Shown here one piece after another: positions 20,527-31,429 of a stretch of DNA of 64,000 nucleotides (the first letter of the stretch is position 1; every line of letters begins with the position of its first letter). Source of the DNA: Macrocybe gigantea (lineage: Eukaryota > Basidiomycota > Agaricomycetes > Agaricales > Callistosporiaceae); NCBI GenBank assembly GCA_011319805.1, contig SJRY01000050.1, positions 806,001 to 870,000 on the forward strand. Reading direction: 5' to 3'. Position numbers and translations under genes: made by a program. The notes beneath the pieces were generated by a model that saw nothing but the letters and a program-made list of their open reading frames with translations, was not told the origin of the DNA and searched no databases.

Positions 20527-20942
20527 TGCTACACAAAACTAAGTCTGCACGCAGGTCACTCTGACTAACCCTTAGATGTGAGAGGCGGGGATAAGAATGC
20601 TATTTCTAGCCAGCTCAAAGCTGGATTCTACTACATACAATTTAGGTACTTATATATTTCGACTACCAAGCACGGACCATGACTACACTATCCTCATGTT
20701 GCGTGAAACCCTTAACCCTTGTCCATCTGAGTAAGGATCTGACTGCGGTCAGCATGTTGTCCTGCAGGTATTGCGCAATAACCCTTTGCCCTGATCAGCC
20801 CTGACGCATCATTGTCGTAGGGTTTCCTTGAGTCATCGCATTATATCTTGTTTGTCGCGTCGCAGTTTGTATCACATGTTCATCATGTGGCTTTGAGTCA
20901 CGTGCCCGTCATCAAGATAACGATTAGTCTGAAATCATAACA
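20527..20942 (-). repeat. B1 5' LTR
   Basis: It is a 416-bp family B LTR, bordered on the right by the TSD TTGAC. The 674-bp stretch to its left (19,853-20,526) is the 5' leader of B1, matched by B2 25,601-26,536. Confidence 0.92.
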
Positions 20943-21770
20943 TTGACGACTATAGCAGTTATGTCTGGGTTAGCCTCCTGTGAAACAAAACTGAAGCAAA
21001 AGATCGCATCAAAGAATTTGTAGCAAGGATGGAAATCCAACACAATCTTAAAGTCAAAAGATGGCATTCTGATCAAGGGGAAGAGTATATATCGGGAGAA
21101 CTTCAGGAATTCATGCGATCAAAAGGAATTGAGATTGAATATTCAGTGCCTTACATGCACCAACAAAATGGTCAAGCAGAACGTCTAAATCAGACGTTAA
21201 TGGAAAAAGTGCAAGCAATGCACTTCCATGCTTGTTTGCCACCCTCTTGGTGGCAATTCACCATTTTTCAAGCAGCGCAGGTCTACAATCGTATGCCAAC
21301 ACATCACTTGAAGTGGAAAACCCCTTATGAAATATTTTCAGGCCAAATACCTGATGTTTTGAAGCTTCACGTCCTAGGTTGCAGTGCCTATGTCTTCATT
21401 CATGAAGATGCACAGAAAAATAAACTGTCACCAAGATCTGAACTAATGATTCACCTTGGGTTCATTTCGAACAGTGAAGGTTATCTCTTTATGAGATGGC
21501 CAAATAATGTGCTTTTCCAAGCAACAAAGGCCACCTTCGACGAAAGACTATTTCCATGCTACCCCACATACAACTATGAAGATCTGCAAACACCTGACTT
21601 CAGAAGCAATGATGATGACTATGATCCATCGACTGGTGCACCTCCAGGTAGCAACAATAACGATGATCCTGAAACTCCTCATCCACCTCCACCTTCGGAA
21701 TCACAATCACGAGATCATGGTCAGACTCGTGATAGACCACATGACCCCCCTTCAGATAAAGAAGCTGATG
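20943..21770 (+). pseudogene. Copia integrase, continued
   Basis: The frame resumes after B1 with the core block containing DDYSSYVWV. It goes on with VKRWHSDQGEEYISGE (second Asp), QQNGQAERLNQTLMEK (Glu), and the C-terminal part (YEIFSGQIPDVLKLHVLGCSAYV). It ends in an acidic, Pro-rich linker (DDDYDPSTGAPPG, PHPPPPSES). It stops at 21,770 where an inverted A LTR begins. The next codons of the linker lie inverted at 22,090-22,382. Confidence 0.87.
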
Positions 21771-22089
21771 TGTTAGGCTAGACGAATCTCAGAAGGACTC
21801 GGGCAGACTAAGTGCGAGAGTGGTCTTGAGATGATGGCAAAAGGAATATTAAGCCTAGCGTTACTGGTACATCTGGGAGTCCTTATATACACTACAGTAC
21901 TCGAGCACGGACCATGGGCTGCGCAATGCTGTGGACTGCGGATGAGTAAGACTGGAAGGAGATGACTCAGGATGACTAGGGAAGTGAGATGACTCGATGG
22001 CTGCGCGCTGCGCAGCATGATGGGGGAGATAAGGGATGTGGGAAAGATAAGATAGAAAATGAATAGTCCTTTGGGCGGCGTCTGTAACA
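21771..22089 (-). repeat. Family A LTR, minus orientation
   Basis: It is a 319-bp LTR reading TGTTAGGC...CTGTAACA on the plus strand, of the A5-like subtype (GACGCCGCCC on its own strand). Its left flank is TGATG but its right flank is GTTAG, so no direct TSD is present. The missing TSD copy appears inverted at 22,378. Confidence 0.9.
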
Positions 22090-22382
22090 GTTAGTTCATG
22101 TCTCAAAATTGTTCTGTTGGAGGGCGATCTCCATAGACATTGCCTGGTCTTTTGGATGGATGGATATCTCTCTGTGGTCTTTGTCTCGGAAGATTGCATG
22201 TTGGTTGCCTAGGATCATTTAAGATATCGGCAGGATCGAGCAGATTTCTGCAGTGACACAATTCTTCTAAATTACCTTCACGTGGTTCGAAGGGATTGGG
22301 ATGTTGTTCAGGTTCCTGAATAGGTGCCTGATTTCCCAGTAGAGGATTATCCAGAGCTTCTGCTTCATCATCATGTGCATCA
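22090..22382 (-). pseudogene. Copia linker segment, inverted
   Basis: Read on the minus strand, this 293-bp piece continues the copia frame that stops at 21,770. After the duplicated TGATG it gives AHDDEAEALDNPLLGNQAP and further acidic and Pro-rich sequence typical of the integrase-RT linker, to stops near its end. It lies between two A LTRs in opposite orientation. This is best explained by inversion through recombination between those LTRs. Confidence 0.85.
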
Positions 22383-22702
22383 TGTTACAGACGCCACCCA
22401 AAGGACTATTCATTTTCTTATCTTATCTTTCCCACATCCCTTATCTCCCCCATCATGCTGCGCAGCGCGCAGCCATCGAGTCATCTCACTTCCCTAGTCA
22501 TCCTGAGTCATCTCCTTCCAGTCTTACTCATCCGCAGTCCACAGCATTGCGCAGCCCATGGTCCGTGCTCGAGTACTGTAGTGTATATAAGGACTCCCAG
22601 ATGTACCAGTAACGCTAGGCTTAATATTCCTTTTGCCATCATCTCAAGACCACTCTCGCACTTAGTCTGCCCGAGTCCTTCTGAGATTCGTCTAGCCTAA
22701 CA
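22383..22702 (+). repeat. Family A LTR, plus orientation
   Basis: It is a 320-bp LTR of the A5-like subtype. Its left flank CATCA is the reverse complement of TGATG at 21,766. Its right flank is the interior of another A copy. Confidence 0.92.
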
Positions 22703-22973
22703 GTCCGCACACACCTCTGGACTGGACGAACCCCCAATGGGACCAGTCCTACAGCAGCAGAACACATCACGCTTCATGAAGCAATGGAGATGCTTCGCAC
22801 AGAAAACCGGCGACTTAAACTCCTCGCCACCACACTCCATCACATCCGCACCTATAATGAAGAGCTCATTCATACATGGGCCCCGCGTGCTGTGACCGCC
22901 TGGGAGACCAATACTGGGTGGGGACAGCTGGACTAAGGTTTTTCATAAGGATGCAAATCTACAGAGAGGGTGA
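22703..22973 (+). pseudogene. Fragment of family A ORF3 and 3' end
   Basis: It corresponds to A1 positions from about 9471 to 9742: the C-terminal half of ORF3 (TENRRLKLLATTLHHIR-like), then the purine tract before the LTR. The rest of this A copy is missing. Confidence 0.85.
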
Positions 22974-23293
22974 TGTTACAGACGTCGCCCAAAGGACCAT
23001 TCATTTTCCTATCTTATCTTTCCCACATCCCTTATCTCCCCCATCATGCTGTGCAGTGCACAGCCATCGAGTCATCCCACTTCCCTAGTCATTCTGAGTC
23101 ATCTCCTTCCAGTCTTACTCATCTGCAGTCCACAGCATTGCGCAGCCCATGGTCCGTGCTCGAGTACTGTAATGTATATAAGGACTCCCAGATGTACCAG
23201 TAGCGCTAGGCTTAATATTCCTTTTGCCATCATCTCAAGACCACTCTCGCACTTAGTCTGCCTGAGTCCTTCTGAGATTCGTCTAGCCTAACA
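22974..23293 (+). repeat. Family A LTR, older 3' LTR
   Basis: The LTR is 320 bp and has several transitions (TGTGCAGTGCAC for TGCGCAGCGCGC). It is older than the LTR at 22,383, so the two are not a matching pair. The sequence to its right is copia. Confidence 0.9.
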
Positions 23294-23402
23294 CATTCCA
23301 GGGAACAAAAATCCTGCAGACATGTTCACAAAGAACTTGGCACAAATCAAGTACCTAACATTCCATGAGCAATTAGGGCTCACCTTTTATGCCAAACACA
23401 CT
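23294..23402 (+). pseudogene. Copia RNase H, last 35 codons
   Basis: The frame reads HIPGNKNPADMFTKNLAQ and EQLGLTFYAKHT then stop. HIPG..NPAD..TK is the standard end of copia Pol. RT and most of RNase H upstream are missing. Confidence 0.88.
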
Positions 23403-23432
23403 TGAAATGAAGCTTCATTTAGCAAGGGGGAG

Positions 23433-23740
23433 TGTTGAAAATGTGGCAGCAACCCTGCGCCCTACCATTTTCCCTCTGCCCTAATTTTCTTGGCTTCACA
23501 GTGCAGTCTGTATGCTCAGTCATACTCTGTGCTATTATCACTAGGATTAGTGAGCGCACCCTCAACCCTGATGGTCTGTGCACCACTTAGATATGTATAA
23601 ATATGTCCTATATAGTATGCCAATTCTATAACGAGTTTCACTTAACCAAGCCTATGCAGTAAGACCAACTCCAAACAATCTACTAACGTAAGTAGTCCCT
23701 TCCAGCTCAAGAGCTTCCTAGCTTGGGTCCAGTTTCAACA
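23433..23740 (+). repeat. Copia 3' LTR (308 bp)
   Basis: The LTR reads TGTTGAAA...TTTCAACA, and its perfect 8-bp inverted ends fit an LTR. It is preceded by the purine tract AGCAAGGGGGAG (23,421-23,432). A TATA-like TATAAATATG lies near 23,597. Confidence 0.92.
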
Positions 23741-24299
23741 GTTGATTTATTCTGTCACAGTGCACTAGCCTCAATCATCAAATGTCATTCCAGCTGAAGA
23801 AGCAATGTCAATTGTTGCAGCTATATTGATAGGGCTGTGCACCATATCGTATATGGCATACGGCCATATGATGACAGGCAGCAGACGGGTTATGGATGGT
23901 TTTGACCTGTACCATTGAGTTGGGGTCAAAGATCACATACGGGATGGTATGGCATTTTGGATGGGTAGAAACAGGGTCATATGGTATATATGAGTGCAAC
24001 CAACTAGATAGATTATTAAAAGCTAGAGTTTCTTATTGATTTTCATATGAGAAAGCCTCAAACATTGCTTGCTAATCATAAGCATCCAGATTGTATCTGG
24101 TGAAGGCTTGCTTGCTGTAAAGAAATAGTATCACATCCACCAGAAAAGATACATTCAACAGCCACTGCGGAACCTGTCATATTTGTTATGAAACCTGATG
24201 TAAGCATGTAGTGAATGACATACTGGGAATAGTCAGGATATCACAAGCAAGGCAAAAGAGATTGGGAAACTGTGCTTGTCATCCTTGCCACTATGTCAA
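23741..24299. other. Interval with possible hAT terminus
   Basis: No convincing gene is present. TAGGGCTGTGCACC at 23,831-23,844 resembles the ends of many hAT transposons, and repeated CATATGGT/GGCATAC-like words follow (23,850-24,000). The opposite terminus was not found in the window, so this is only suggestive. Confidence 0.3.
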
Positions 24300-25184
24300 T
24301 GGGTCACAAGAGTCAAAATCTTCATGAGGTAGCTTAAAATACTCTTCTAACTCATTGCATAAGATATTGTCTTTCTTTTTGTATCGTGATGTAAAGTTCA
24401 TTGTTGTTATAGCAGCAGCAACAGCTGACAGCTGGCTAGCAGCCTCAGGATTATGTAATGATGCCATAGTGTGATTGGCATACTCATCATTGTAATGTTC
24501 TTGAAGGAGGGTCTTGGATGATGCCAGATAGTTGAGCAGGTCATCATCACCTGTGTAGTCCTGTTTTAAACCCTCATATGATATCTGAGGATCGAGGACT
24601 ACAGCAATTCATTCAGTATCTCTGAAGAGAGGCAAATTGATGACTCATGTGCAGCCCAAATATAAAATGATGATTTGTCGAACTTGTGATAATAGTCGCT
24701 CAGCTTCTGATATGCTGCAAGAAGACCACTCTTGATCTGAGGCAGTGTGTGTTCTGCAAGGCTCACATATACCTCCTTGATATGTGCTTGAAGCCTCTGA
24801 AAAATGGCATGAGTTGTTGATAGCATAGAGTATTTCATGCTAGACATCTGTAAAGTCACCAAGCAAAAGGCATGCAGCCAGCCTGAGACTTGCTCAATAG
24901 TATCCCATTCAGCTGCCGATAGCTCATAGGCACACATGTTGCAGTTTTGGGCAACAAAATCATTGATCTTCTTCTGATAAGTCAGAGCTCTTTCTGTGCT
25001 TTGAAGTGAGACATCACTGAATCTCAGTATTGAGCACAAATTATGCATCATGTCATCTGTGGATCCCCATCATGTTTTAACATCGAGAATCAATGTTCTC
25101 GGCTGTTGCTCATTATTGCCATTCCCTTGTAAGGCACTAGCAACCTGTGCAAGCTATTTTTGTTGGTGCTGTGGGCTTGATCAT
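24300..25184 (-). pseudogene. hAT-type transposase fragment
   Basis: On the minus strand a frame gives WDTIEQVSGWLHAF, MSSMKYSMLSTTHAIFQRL and PQIKSGLLAAYQKLSDYYHKF. This is the helical region after the catalytic core of Ac-like hAT transposases (the W..L..F....LS.....P motif class). A block resembling LILDVKT-W--STDDMM lies upstream, around 25,060-25,100, with stops. The C-terminal dimerisation region continues to 24,300 with shifts. The N-terminal zinc finger and first catalytic part are missing. B2 begins exactly at its upstream end, so B2 probably inserted into it. Confidence 0.65.
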
Positions 25185-25600
25185 TGTTATGATTTCAGGA
25201 CTTACCGTTATCTTGATGATGGGCACATGACCCAAGACCACATGATGAACACGTGACACAAACTGTGATGTGACAAACCAGATATAATGCGATGACTCGA
25301 GGAAACCCTATGACAATGACACGTCAGTGTTGACTAGGGCAAAGGGTTATTATGCAGCACTTACAGGATAACACGTGGAGCGCAGTCAAATCCTCATTCA
25401 TGCAGACAAGGATTAAGGGTTCCGCATAACACAAGAATAGCATAGTCATGGTCCGTGCTTGGTAGTTGTAATGTATAAATATCTAAATTGTACATAGTAG
25501 AATCCAGCTTCGAGCTGGCTAGTTAATAGCATTCTCTTCCCTGCCTCTCACCCTTGAGTTAGTTAGAGTGACTTGCATGCAGATATAGTCTTGCATAGCA
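25185..25600 (+). repeat. B2 5' LTR
   Basis: It is a 416-bp family B LTR (TGTTATGA...GCATAGCA) with GTATAAATA near 25,470. It carries more transitions than the B0 and B1 LTRs. Positions 25,601-26,536 are the B2 leader, without a recognisable gene. Confidence 0.9.
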
Positions 25601-26536
25601 AAAGCTCGAAGCTAGCCCTAGCGCACCTCACTACTCTCACTCTCTCCACTGCCCTTCCTTCATTGCCCAATGGCCTTGAGTGCTGTGTAACCAAAGGAAC
25701 CTGCTGCATCGCCATACCTTTTTCTCTTATCCAAACTGACATTTCTACTTTTCACCACCACTCCCCACCCCATGCCAACCTATATTCCAGTCTCTGTCAG
25801 AGGTCCTTGCTCGTAGTACTTGGATGTATAATAGGACTAAGAGTAATGTTGAGTCCGACTCTGTCCGAATCAAGCATCAAAAGGCTGTGCTGGAATAATC
25901 TTTGGAGAGTCCCACTGCGTGTTTGACCAGGTAGTGTGTTGACCTGGGATGTACCTCAGCAAGAGAGACAGGAGGACTCAGACATGCGGATAGTCCCCAC
26001 CCATCAGCCACTTTCTCAAACATGCCCTTGAAGATCGTTGTCAGAAACATGTATTGACCTGAAACGAGAAAGGAGTTGCCAGACTGCTGGGACTTCTGAT
26101 GATGAAACCTTCCTTGACTGCTGTTTGGGGCATCCCCGTTGTGATGAGGATTTGAGCTGATCCATCCACAGTTTAACAGGCACCCACCATCCCTTGGATT
26201 TAACCAAAGCAGGAGTCGACAGTCACGCGCCGCCTGCATGGTACTAATCGACTACTCTATCACACAAAATCGCCCCATTTCCAACCTCACCTCCTTCTGT
26301 ACAAAGATCTGCTGCAACCCTCTTTACCAACAATACATCGGATATACTCTTGTTTGAAAAGACCTTCACCTTTGAAACCACACAGTCCAGGTCAAGTACG
26401 AGTACTGGACCAACTATTATCCCAACCTCTCTCCTCGATGCAACCCCTCTGTTTTCATTTGGGATGAAGACCCCCTGGAACTTGAATTCTACCCCCGACT
26501 TTACCAATGATGAGAAACCCCAGAACGACACCCATA

Positions 26537-27691
26537 ATGGAACTCATTGCCGCTCTCTTTGCCTTCATCATGATTATCCTCACTACCCTCTTCACTGCAA
26601 ACCCTCTTGCCTTAGCCTGGGGCACCCTTCGAAACAACCCTCAATAGGCCGAACAGGTACAGAAAGCGACTTGGACTTTGGTTGATGCAATCAAAGAAGA
26701 ACTGGATCTGGGCAAGAAGCCCAAGAGAATGAAATTGGAACTGCTGGATCCATATAAAGGGGATCCCAGTTTGATTGGAAGCTGGCTTCGATGCATGGAA
26801 GTCTACTTCGATAAAGAGGAAATAACTAACAAGTGGGACATGATCACCTATGCATTGCAATGGATCACAGGAGGCAAGGCCGAACGTGCACAGAACTGGA
26901 TGGACTCCAAGCTACAAGAGTGGCTAGAGTTCAAGATGGAATTAAATGGATGTAGGCAGGAATTCAGAAACCATTCCACCTATGATGACTGGAAACATGG
27001 CCGCATCATTACGCCGGCAACAGCTAACACTCCAGAAGTCAGGATGGACCCCCTTGGACATCTTCCACCATTCAAGGACTGGGAGAACTTCAAGGCAGAA
27101 GCCCACGAGTTCTTCATGACTACGGAGACCAGGAATGATGTGATAATCCAGATTAAGGAACTGTCACAGTGACGATGACTGGTCAAGGATTATATTGTTG
27201 AATTCCAGAGCTGGGCTCCCTTGACGGAATACAATGATATCGCTCTCATCGATATTTTTAAACATGGACTCGACCAGGTGCTCGGATGTTGAATCATCAA
27301 ACTAGGAGGTGTCTGTGAGGAGGACATTGACTGGTGGTACAAGCAAGTGACAGAATTGGACCGGCAATACCACCAGGCCCAAAAGGAATTTGGTGTGAAG
27401 AAGCGATTCACTCCTAAGCAAACACAGAAACTGGCACAGGGAACCACAGCACCTAAGGAGCAAACTCCAGCACTAGCAACCGGTAATGCTCAAGGACAGC
27501 CTGACCTGAACACCATGGACGTCGACCAGATGAGGCGCAAAGGATGCTGCTTCTGGTGTGGACAGAAAGGACATATCAGACGTAACTGCCCGATGAACCC
27601 CCAACCAAAATATGCTGCACGGAATGTAGAGACGCAGGATGAGACTACCACCACCACTAAAATCGAAGAGCTGAAACAGGGTTTTCAATAG
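26537..27691 (+). pseudogene. B2 Gag, with hydrophobic N-terminus
   Basis: The ATG at 26,537 opens MELIAALFAFIMIILTT, LFTANPLALAWGTL and RNNPQ, then a TAG stands where B1 has CAG. The Gag body follows (VDAIKEELDLGKKPKRMKLE, GSWLRCMEVYF, NWMDSKLQEWLEF). It is broken by a stop near 27,172 and resumes to the zinc knuckle CFWCGQKGHIRRNC and the end ELKQGFQ. The hydrophobic start is shared with B1, and each copy breaks the frame at a different codon. The ancestral Gag probably read through. Confidence 0.78.
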
Positions 27692-27956
27692 AGCTGGGAA
27701 GCTGGGAAGAAGCACTGCTTCACTGGCTAACTATGTATCATCGAGTATTAATATAAGAGATATTTCTGATCTTAAAGAATACTTCGAACAAGAAGGTGCA
27801 CAAGAGTTTGGTCTCGTAAAAGGATATACCCTACCCTGGGTAGCTCAACAGATCTATCGGCAGGACGAGTCTAAAGCGTACTCAATCCTTAAGGCATGGA
27901 CAGATCAATCATGACAGAAGGACATCTCACTGGAAAGGCTTCGTGAGATCAATCAA

Positions 27957-28412
27957 ATGAATAACTACGATGCACTCCACACATTGCTCAACCTCAGACA
28001 AAAGCCACGATTTGTCAGAGGTGGCAATGGAAACCAAATGGATGTACCCTTGATGATCATGACCTTGGATACTAGATGGACATATAGTGTAAAAGCTCTG
28101 CTTGACACAGGATGTACCAGATCTTGCATAGATCAGAAGTTCGTTAAGGAAAAGGAGATCAATACAAAAAGATATCCAATTCCTATTCCAGTCCACAATG
28201 CAGATGGAACCCGTAACATGGCAGGCAACATATGCGAATATGTTGAACTGAGAGTCCAGGTCCAAGATCACGTCGAGCAAATGGTCTTCTCGGTTACTGA
28301 ACTCAGAAAGGGCCAGATTTTCATCAGTTACGAGTGGGTTAAACATCACAACCCCTGGATCGACTGGAAAACAGAGAAAATCACATTCGATCGATGCCCT
28401 AAAGAGTGTTAG
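27957..28412 (+). pseudogene. B2 protease
   Basis: The frame of 151 codons has ALLDTGCTRSCIDQKFV near residue 48, the aspartic protease D-T-G motif. Its C-terminal block includes FSVTELRKGQIFISYEW. It matches B1 17,973-18,479. A stop after EC separates it from RT, and 27,692-27,956 is the decayed linker. Confidence 0.8.
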
Positions 28413-28496
28413 TGGATTGTCTGAAAAGGAAACTCTGAAGATGATGACACCTCTATTGAAACAAATGAGGTAGACTTTGAAAACAGAGAAAAACTC

Positions 28497-29950
28497 TTGA
28501 TGATCAATATGAACCAAGAGTTCCATCTAAGGGCTTTCCAGACAACAGCTTCCAAACTGGCAGAAGTGATGGCAAAAGTGACAAAGGCTAAAACCTTTAA
28601 AGAGATTGTACCAGAAGAATACCACTATTTCAAAGATTCAGTATTCAGAAAAGAGTCGTTCGATGAATTACCACCATGACGACCTTGGGACCATGCGATC
28701 AAACTTATCCCAGGAGCTAAACTCCAGGATTGCAAGGTCTATCCTCTGACACTGGATGAACAAAACAGCTGGATGCCTTTTTAGATGAAAATTTGAATAC
28801 CGGATGAATTAGACCATCAAAATTGCCAATGGCCTTGCCTTTCTTCTTTGTGAAAAAGAAGGATGGATCCCTACGACCTGTACAGGACTATCAGAAATTA
28901 AACGACATAACAATAAAGAACAAATACCCACTCCCCTTGATCCAGGAGTTAATTGACAAACTAAAGGGGGCAAAGTTCTTTATGAAACTTGACCTCTGAT
29001 GGGGTACAATAACGTCTGGATGAAAGAAGGTGACGAATAGAAAGCCACATTTCAGACAAACTGGGGAATGTTTGAACCCCTGGTCATGTTCTTTGGACTG
29101 ACGAATTCACTGGCCACCTTCCAAACTATGATGAATATGATTTTTAAAGACGAAATCGATTAGGGACACATAGTTATCTATATGGATGACATTCTTGTCT
29201 TCAATAAAGATTTGAATGAACACAGATGACTCGTTCAATGTGTGTTGGAAAAGCTAAAGAACAACAAGCTTTACCTGAAATCCGAGAAATGTTCATTTCA
29301 TCAGCTGGAAGTAGAATACCTTGGAATGATCATCTCGGAAAACAGCATTAAGATGGATCCTGTTAAGGTTGAGGGCATCAAAGGATGGCCAAAACCCACC
29401 TGTAAAAGGGATGTCCAGCAATTCCTAGGCTTTTGCAACTTCTACTGACGCTTCATTGAGGGATTCACAAAGATTGTGAAACCTTTGACGGAGCTAACTG
29501 GAAAAGCCAATTGGACATGGGGAAAAGCCCAAAATGACACATTCAATGGATTAAAGAGTCGGATCTGTTGAGATGATGGAAAGTTCTGAATGGAAGTCGA
29601 CGCCTTGAATTATGCAATCAGAGGTGTCCTTTCCCAGGAACAATTCAACGGTACCTGGAGACCAGTAGCTTTCATGTCAAAGTCATTGAACCTGACAGAA
29701 TGGAACTACAAGATCTATGATAAAGAGATGCTTGCGATTATGACTGGACTAGAAGAATGGTGCTAATACCTTTGTGGCGCTAAGCAGAAATTTGAGATTT
29801 GGACAGACCATAAAAATCTTGAATACTTCCAGAAGCCTCAGAAGCTAAATTGCAGGCAAGCTCATTGGATCTCGGAACTTCAGGACTATGACTTTGTTCT
29901 GGAGCACAAACCCGGAAAATCAATGACAAAGGCAGACAGTCTGTCGAGAT
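28497..29950 (+). pseudogene. B2 reverse transcriptase and RNase H
   Basis: It begins with the connector (FHLRAFQTTASKLAEV). RT carries [44 protein letters not shown] (29,180) and EYLGMIISENSIKMDPVKVEG. RNase H has RGVLSQEQF, MTEWNYKIYDKEMLAIMTG-like and WTDHKNLEYF, ending GKSMTKADSLSR. At least eight stop codons interrupt it. The first RNase H Asp context (EVDALNYAI) is altered. Confidence 0.8.
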
Positions 29951-29989
29951 GACCAGACCATGAGAAGGGGGAGAACGACAATGAAAACA

Positions 29990-30352
29990 TCATACTTCTA
30001 AAGCCAGAGAATTTTCGCCAGATTTTCATGGCGAAGATCATGCTGACACCAGAATTTCAAGACATTCTGGACCAGATCAAAAGGGCTTGGAAACAAAGAG
30101 AGCCTGAGGTTCAGAAACATCTTGATGAAGGTAAACATGGCTAGGAGGAAAATGACTGAATCATTACATGGTTAAAATGGTACTACGTTCCCAAGAGCCA
30201 AAAGATAAGGGAATGGATTATCGAAATCCATCACTCAGATCAGATCTTGGGACACCCAGGACAGACAAAGATGCACGAGTTAATCACGCGCAACTTCTGG
30301 TGGCCTAAAATGATGAATGACATCAAGGCATTGATAACTATCGGGAAGCACT
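29990..30352 (+). pseudogene. B2 integrase start, truncated
   Basis: The frame gives WYYVPKSQKIREWIIE-like sequence, then a zinc-binding block with IHHSDQILGHPGQTKMHELI and NFWWPKMMNDIKAL. Similarity to a Ty3 integrase ends before the CXXC pair. What follows at 30,353 is a different repeat. Confidence 0.7.
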
Positions 30353-31422
30353 AACCTACAAACCAACAAGGTGGAATGAAGGAAGTGTCAGTCCCTATCT
30401 GAGGCTGTATAAACTATGAGCTGTTCAAGTCACAGAGTAACCCGAGGGACTGTAGAGTAAAGGGGGGGGAATGGAATGGAGTGATTATGGATGGTTTCGA
30501 GCAGATTTCGGGTTTTCCAAAATAAGGTGGTTAGACTTAGCTGAGTTCCCACGCGATATTGAGGGCTTCAGTGAGAGTTTCGGAGGGGTTTCAATGATAG
30601 TGACTTCCACTCGAAGCCAGGGACACTGATTTCGAGACTAAGTACTGTGGCTCCACATGAGCATGACACTTTGGGATTGGATAACACAAGGACTCCACAT
30701 GAGTCATAGACTGCAAGACTGCTGAAGGACTGAGACGGTAACTTTTTCTATGTTGTTACAATTGCCAAGTACATGGGTTTTTATAGATGAGAAGATTTCG
30801 AGTATCGGAATAACCAGCGAAGTCAAAACTGAATGAGAGAACATATCATATAATTTCGAAAGGGTCATTTAGTGACTGAAACGTTGGGGAGATGTAAAGC
30901 CATTTGAAATCTGAACATAAAAGGTGAAACAGTAGGTAAAAGAACATCCCGAAGCCAGTGCCATGCATTGTAGAATGGAACATGAAAATAATCTAAGGAA
31001 CATAGAATGTATCAGTGAAATATGAGTCATGAATTTCAAAATGAGAGTGGATGAAACGGTAGTGTGCTTGAAATCCCTTGTTTCGAATGTACTGTGGCAA
31101 GGCAGTGTCAGAAATGTGGGAAGGCATGAGGCAGTGCGATATTGAAAATGGTAGTAGTCTTGCCATATCAGGATCTGGAAATCAGGGGGAGGCATATAGG
31201 AATAAGACTGCCTGACTGGATTGGGTGGTATAGGAAGTGCAGAATGTCTGGAATGTACAGGTGCAATGCATTTGGCAAAGTGTCCAGGACCTGGAATGGA
31301 AGCCTCATGGAGTTGTCAACATCCCAAGTACTTGAACAAGAAGTCAGCAGCTAGACTGCGGTATCATGCTGAGGGGGCCGAGTAGTGGTAGTGATTTCGA
31401 ATGCAGGAGCAGGATTACCAGA
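30353..31422. other. Unrecognised repeat-like DNA (element E)
   Basis: A short frame (TRWNEGSVSPYLRLYKL then stop) leads to a purine tract (TAAAGGGGGGGG, about 30,460-30,472) and then about 950 bp without coding signs. That stretch contains TTTTTATAG near 30,780. The layout resembles the 3' end of an LTR element, but I found no second copy. The sequence seems to continue after A2 at 37,404 for about 35 bp, so A2 inserted into it. Confidence 0.3.
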
Positions 31423-31429
31423 TTAGGAC

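Larger units (their letters stand above)
15491..20942 (-). mobile_element. Ty3/gypsy family B, copy B1
   Basis: Two 416-bp LTRs (15,491-15,906 and 20,527-20,942) and a perfect TSD TTGAC (15,486-15,490 and 20,943-20,947) show a complete insertion into copia integrase. The internal part, minus strand, has gag, protease, RT, integrase end and chromodomain. A large internal deletion joins RT directly to the integrase C-terminus at about 17,000, which removes RNase H and the integrase core. Confidence 0.93.
1429..23740 (+). mobile_element. Ty1/copia element, multiply interrupted
   Basis: The remaining copia parts are LTR end 1429-1502, PBS 1503, gag start 1730-1903, gag-protease-integrase 13,622-15,490, integrase 20,943-21,770, an inverted connector 22,090-22,382, the RNase H tail 23,294-23,402 and the 3' LTR 23,433-23,740. 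Order and reading frame across the insertions identify them as one element, typical copia order being gag, protease, integrase, RT, RNase H. B0, C (with A1 inside), B1 and A-family LTRs interrupt it. Most of RT and RNase H is gone. No flanking TSD can be checked because B0 hides the left end. Confidence 0.85.
25185..30352 (+). mobile_element. Ty3/gypsy family B, copy B2 (3'-truncated)
   Basis: A 416-bp 5' LTR is followed by leader, gag, protease, RT, RNase H and the start of integrase. Similarity to the family stops near 30,352 inside the integrase zinc domain, and there is no 3' LTR. Many stops, mostly C-to-T or G-to-A changes, show it is old. Confidence 0.88.
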
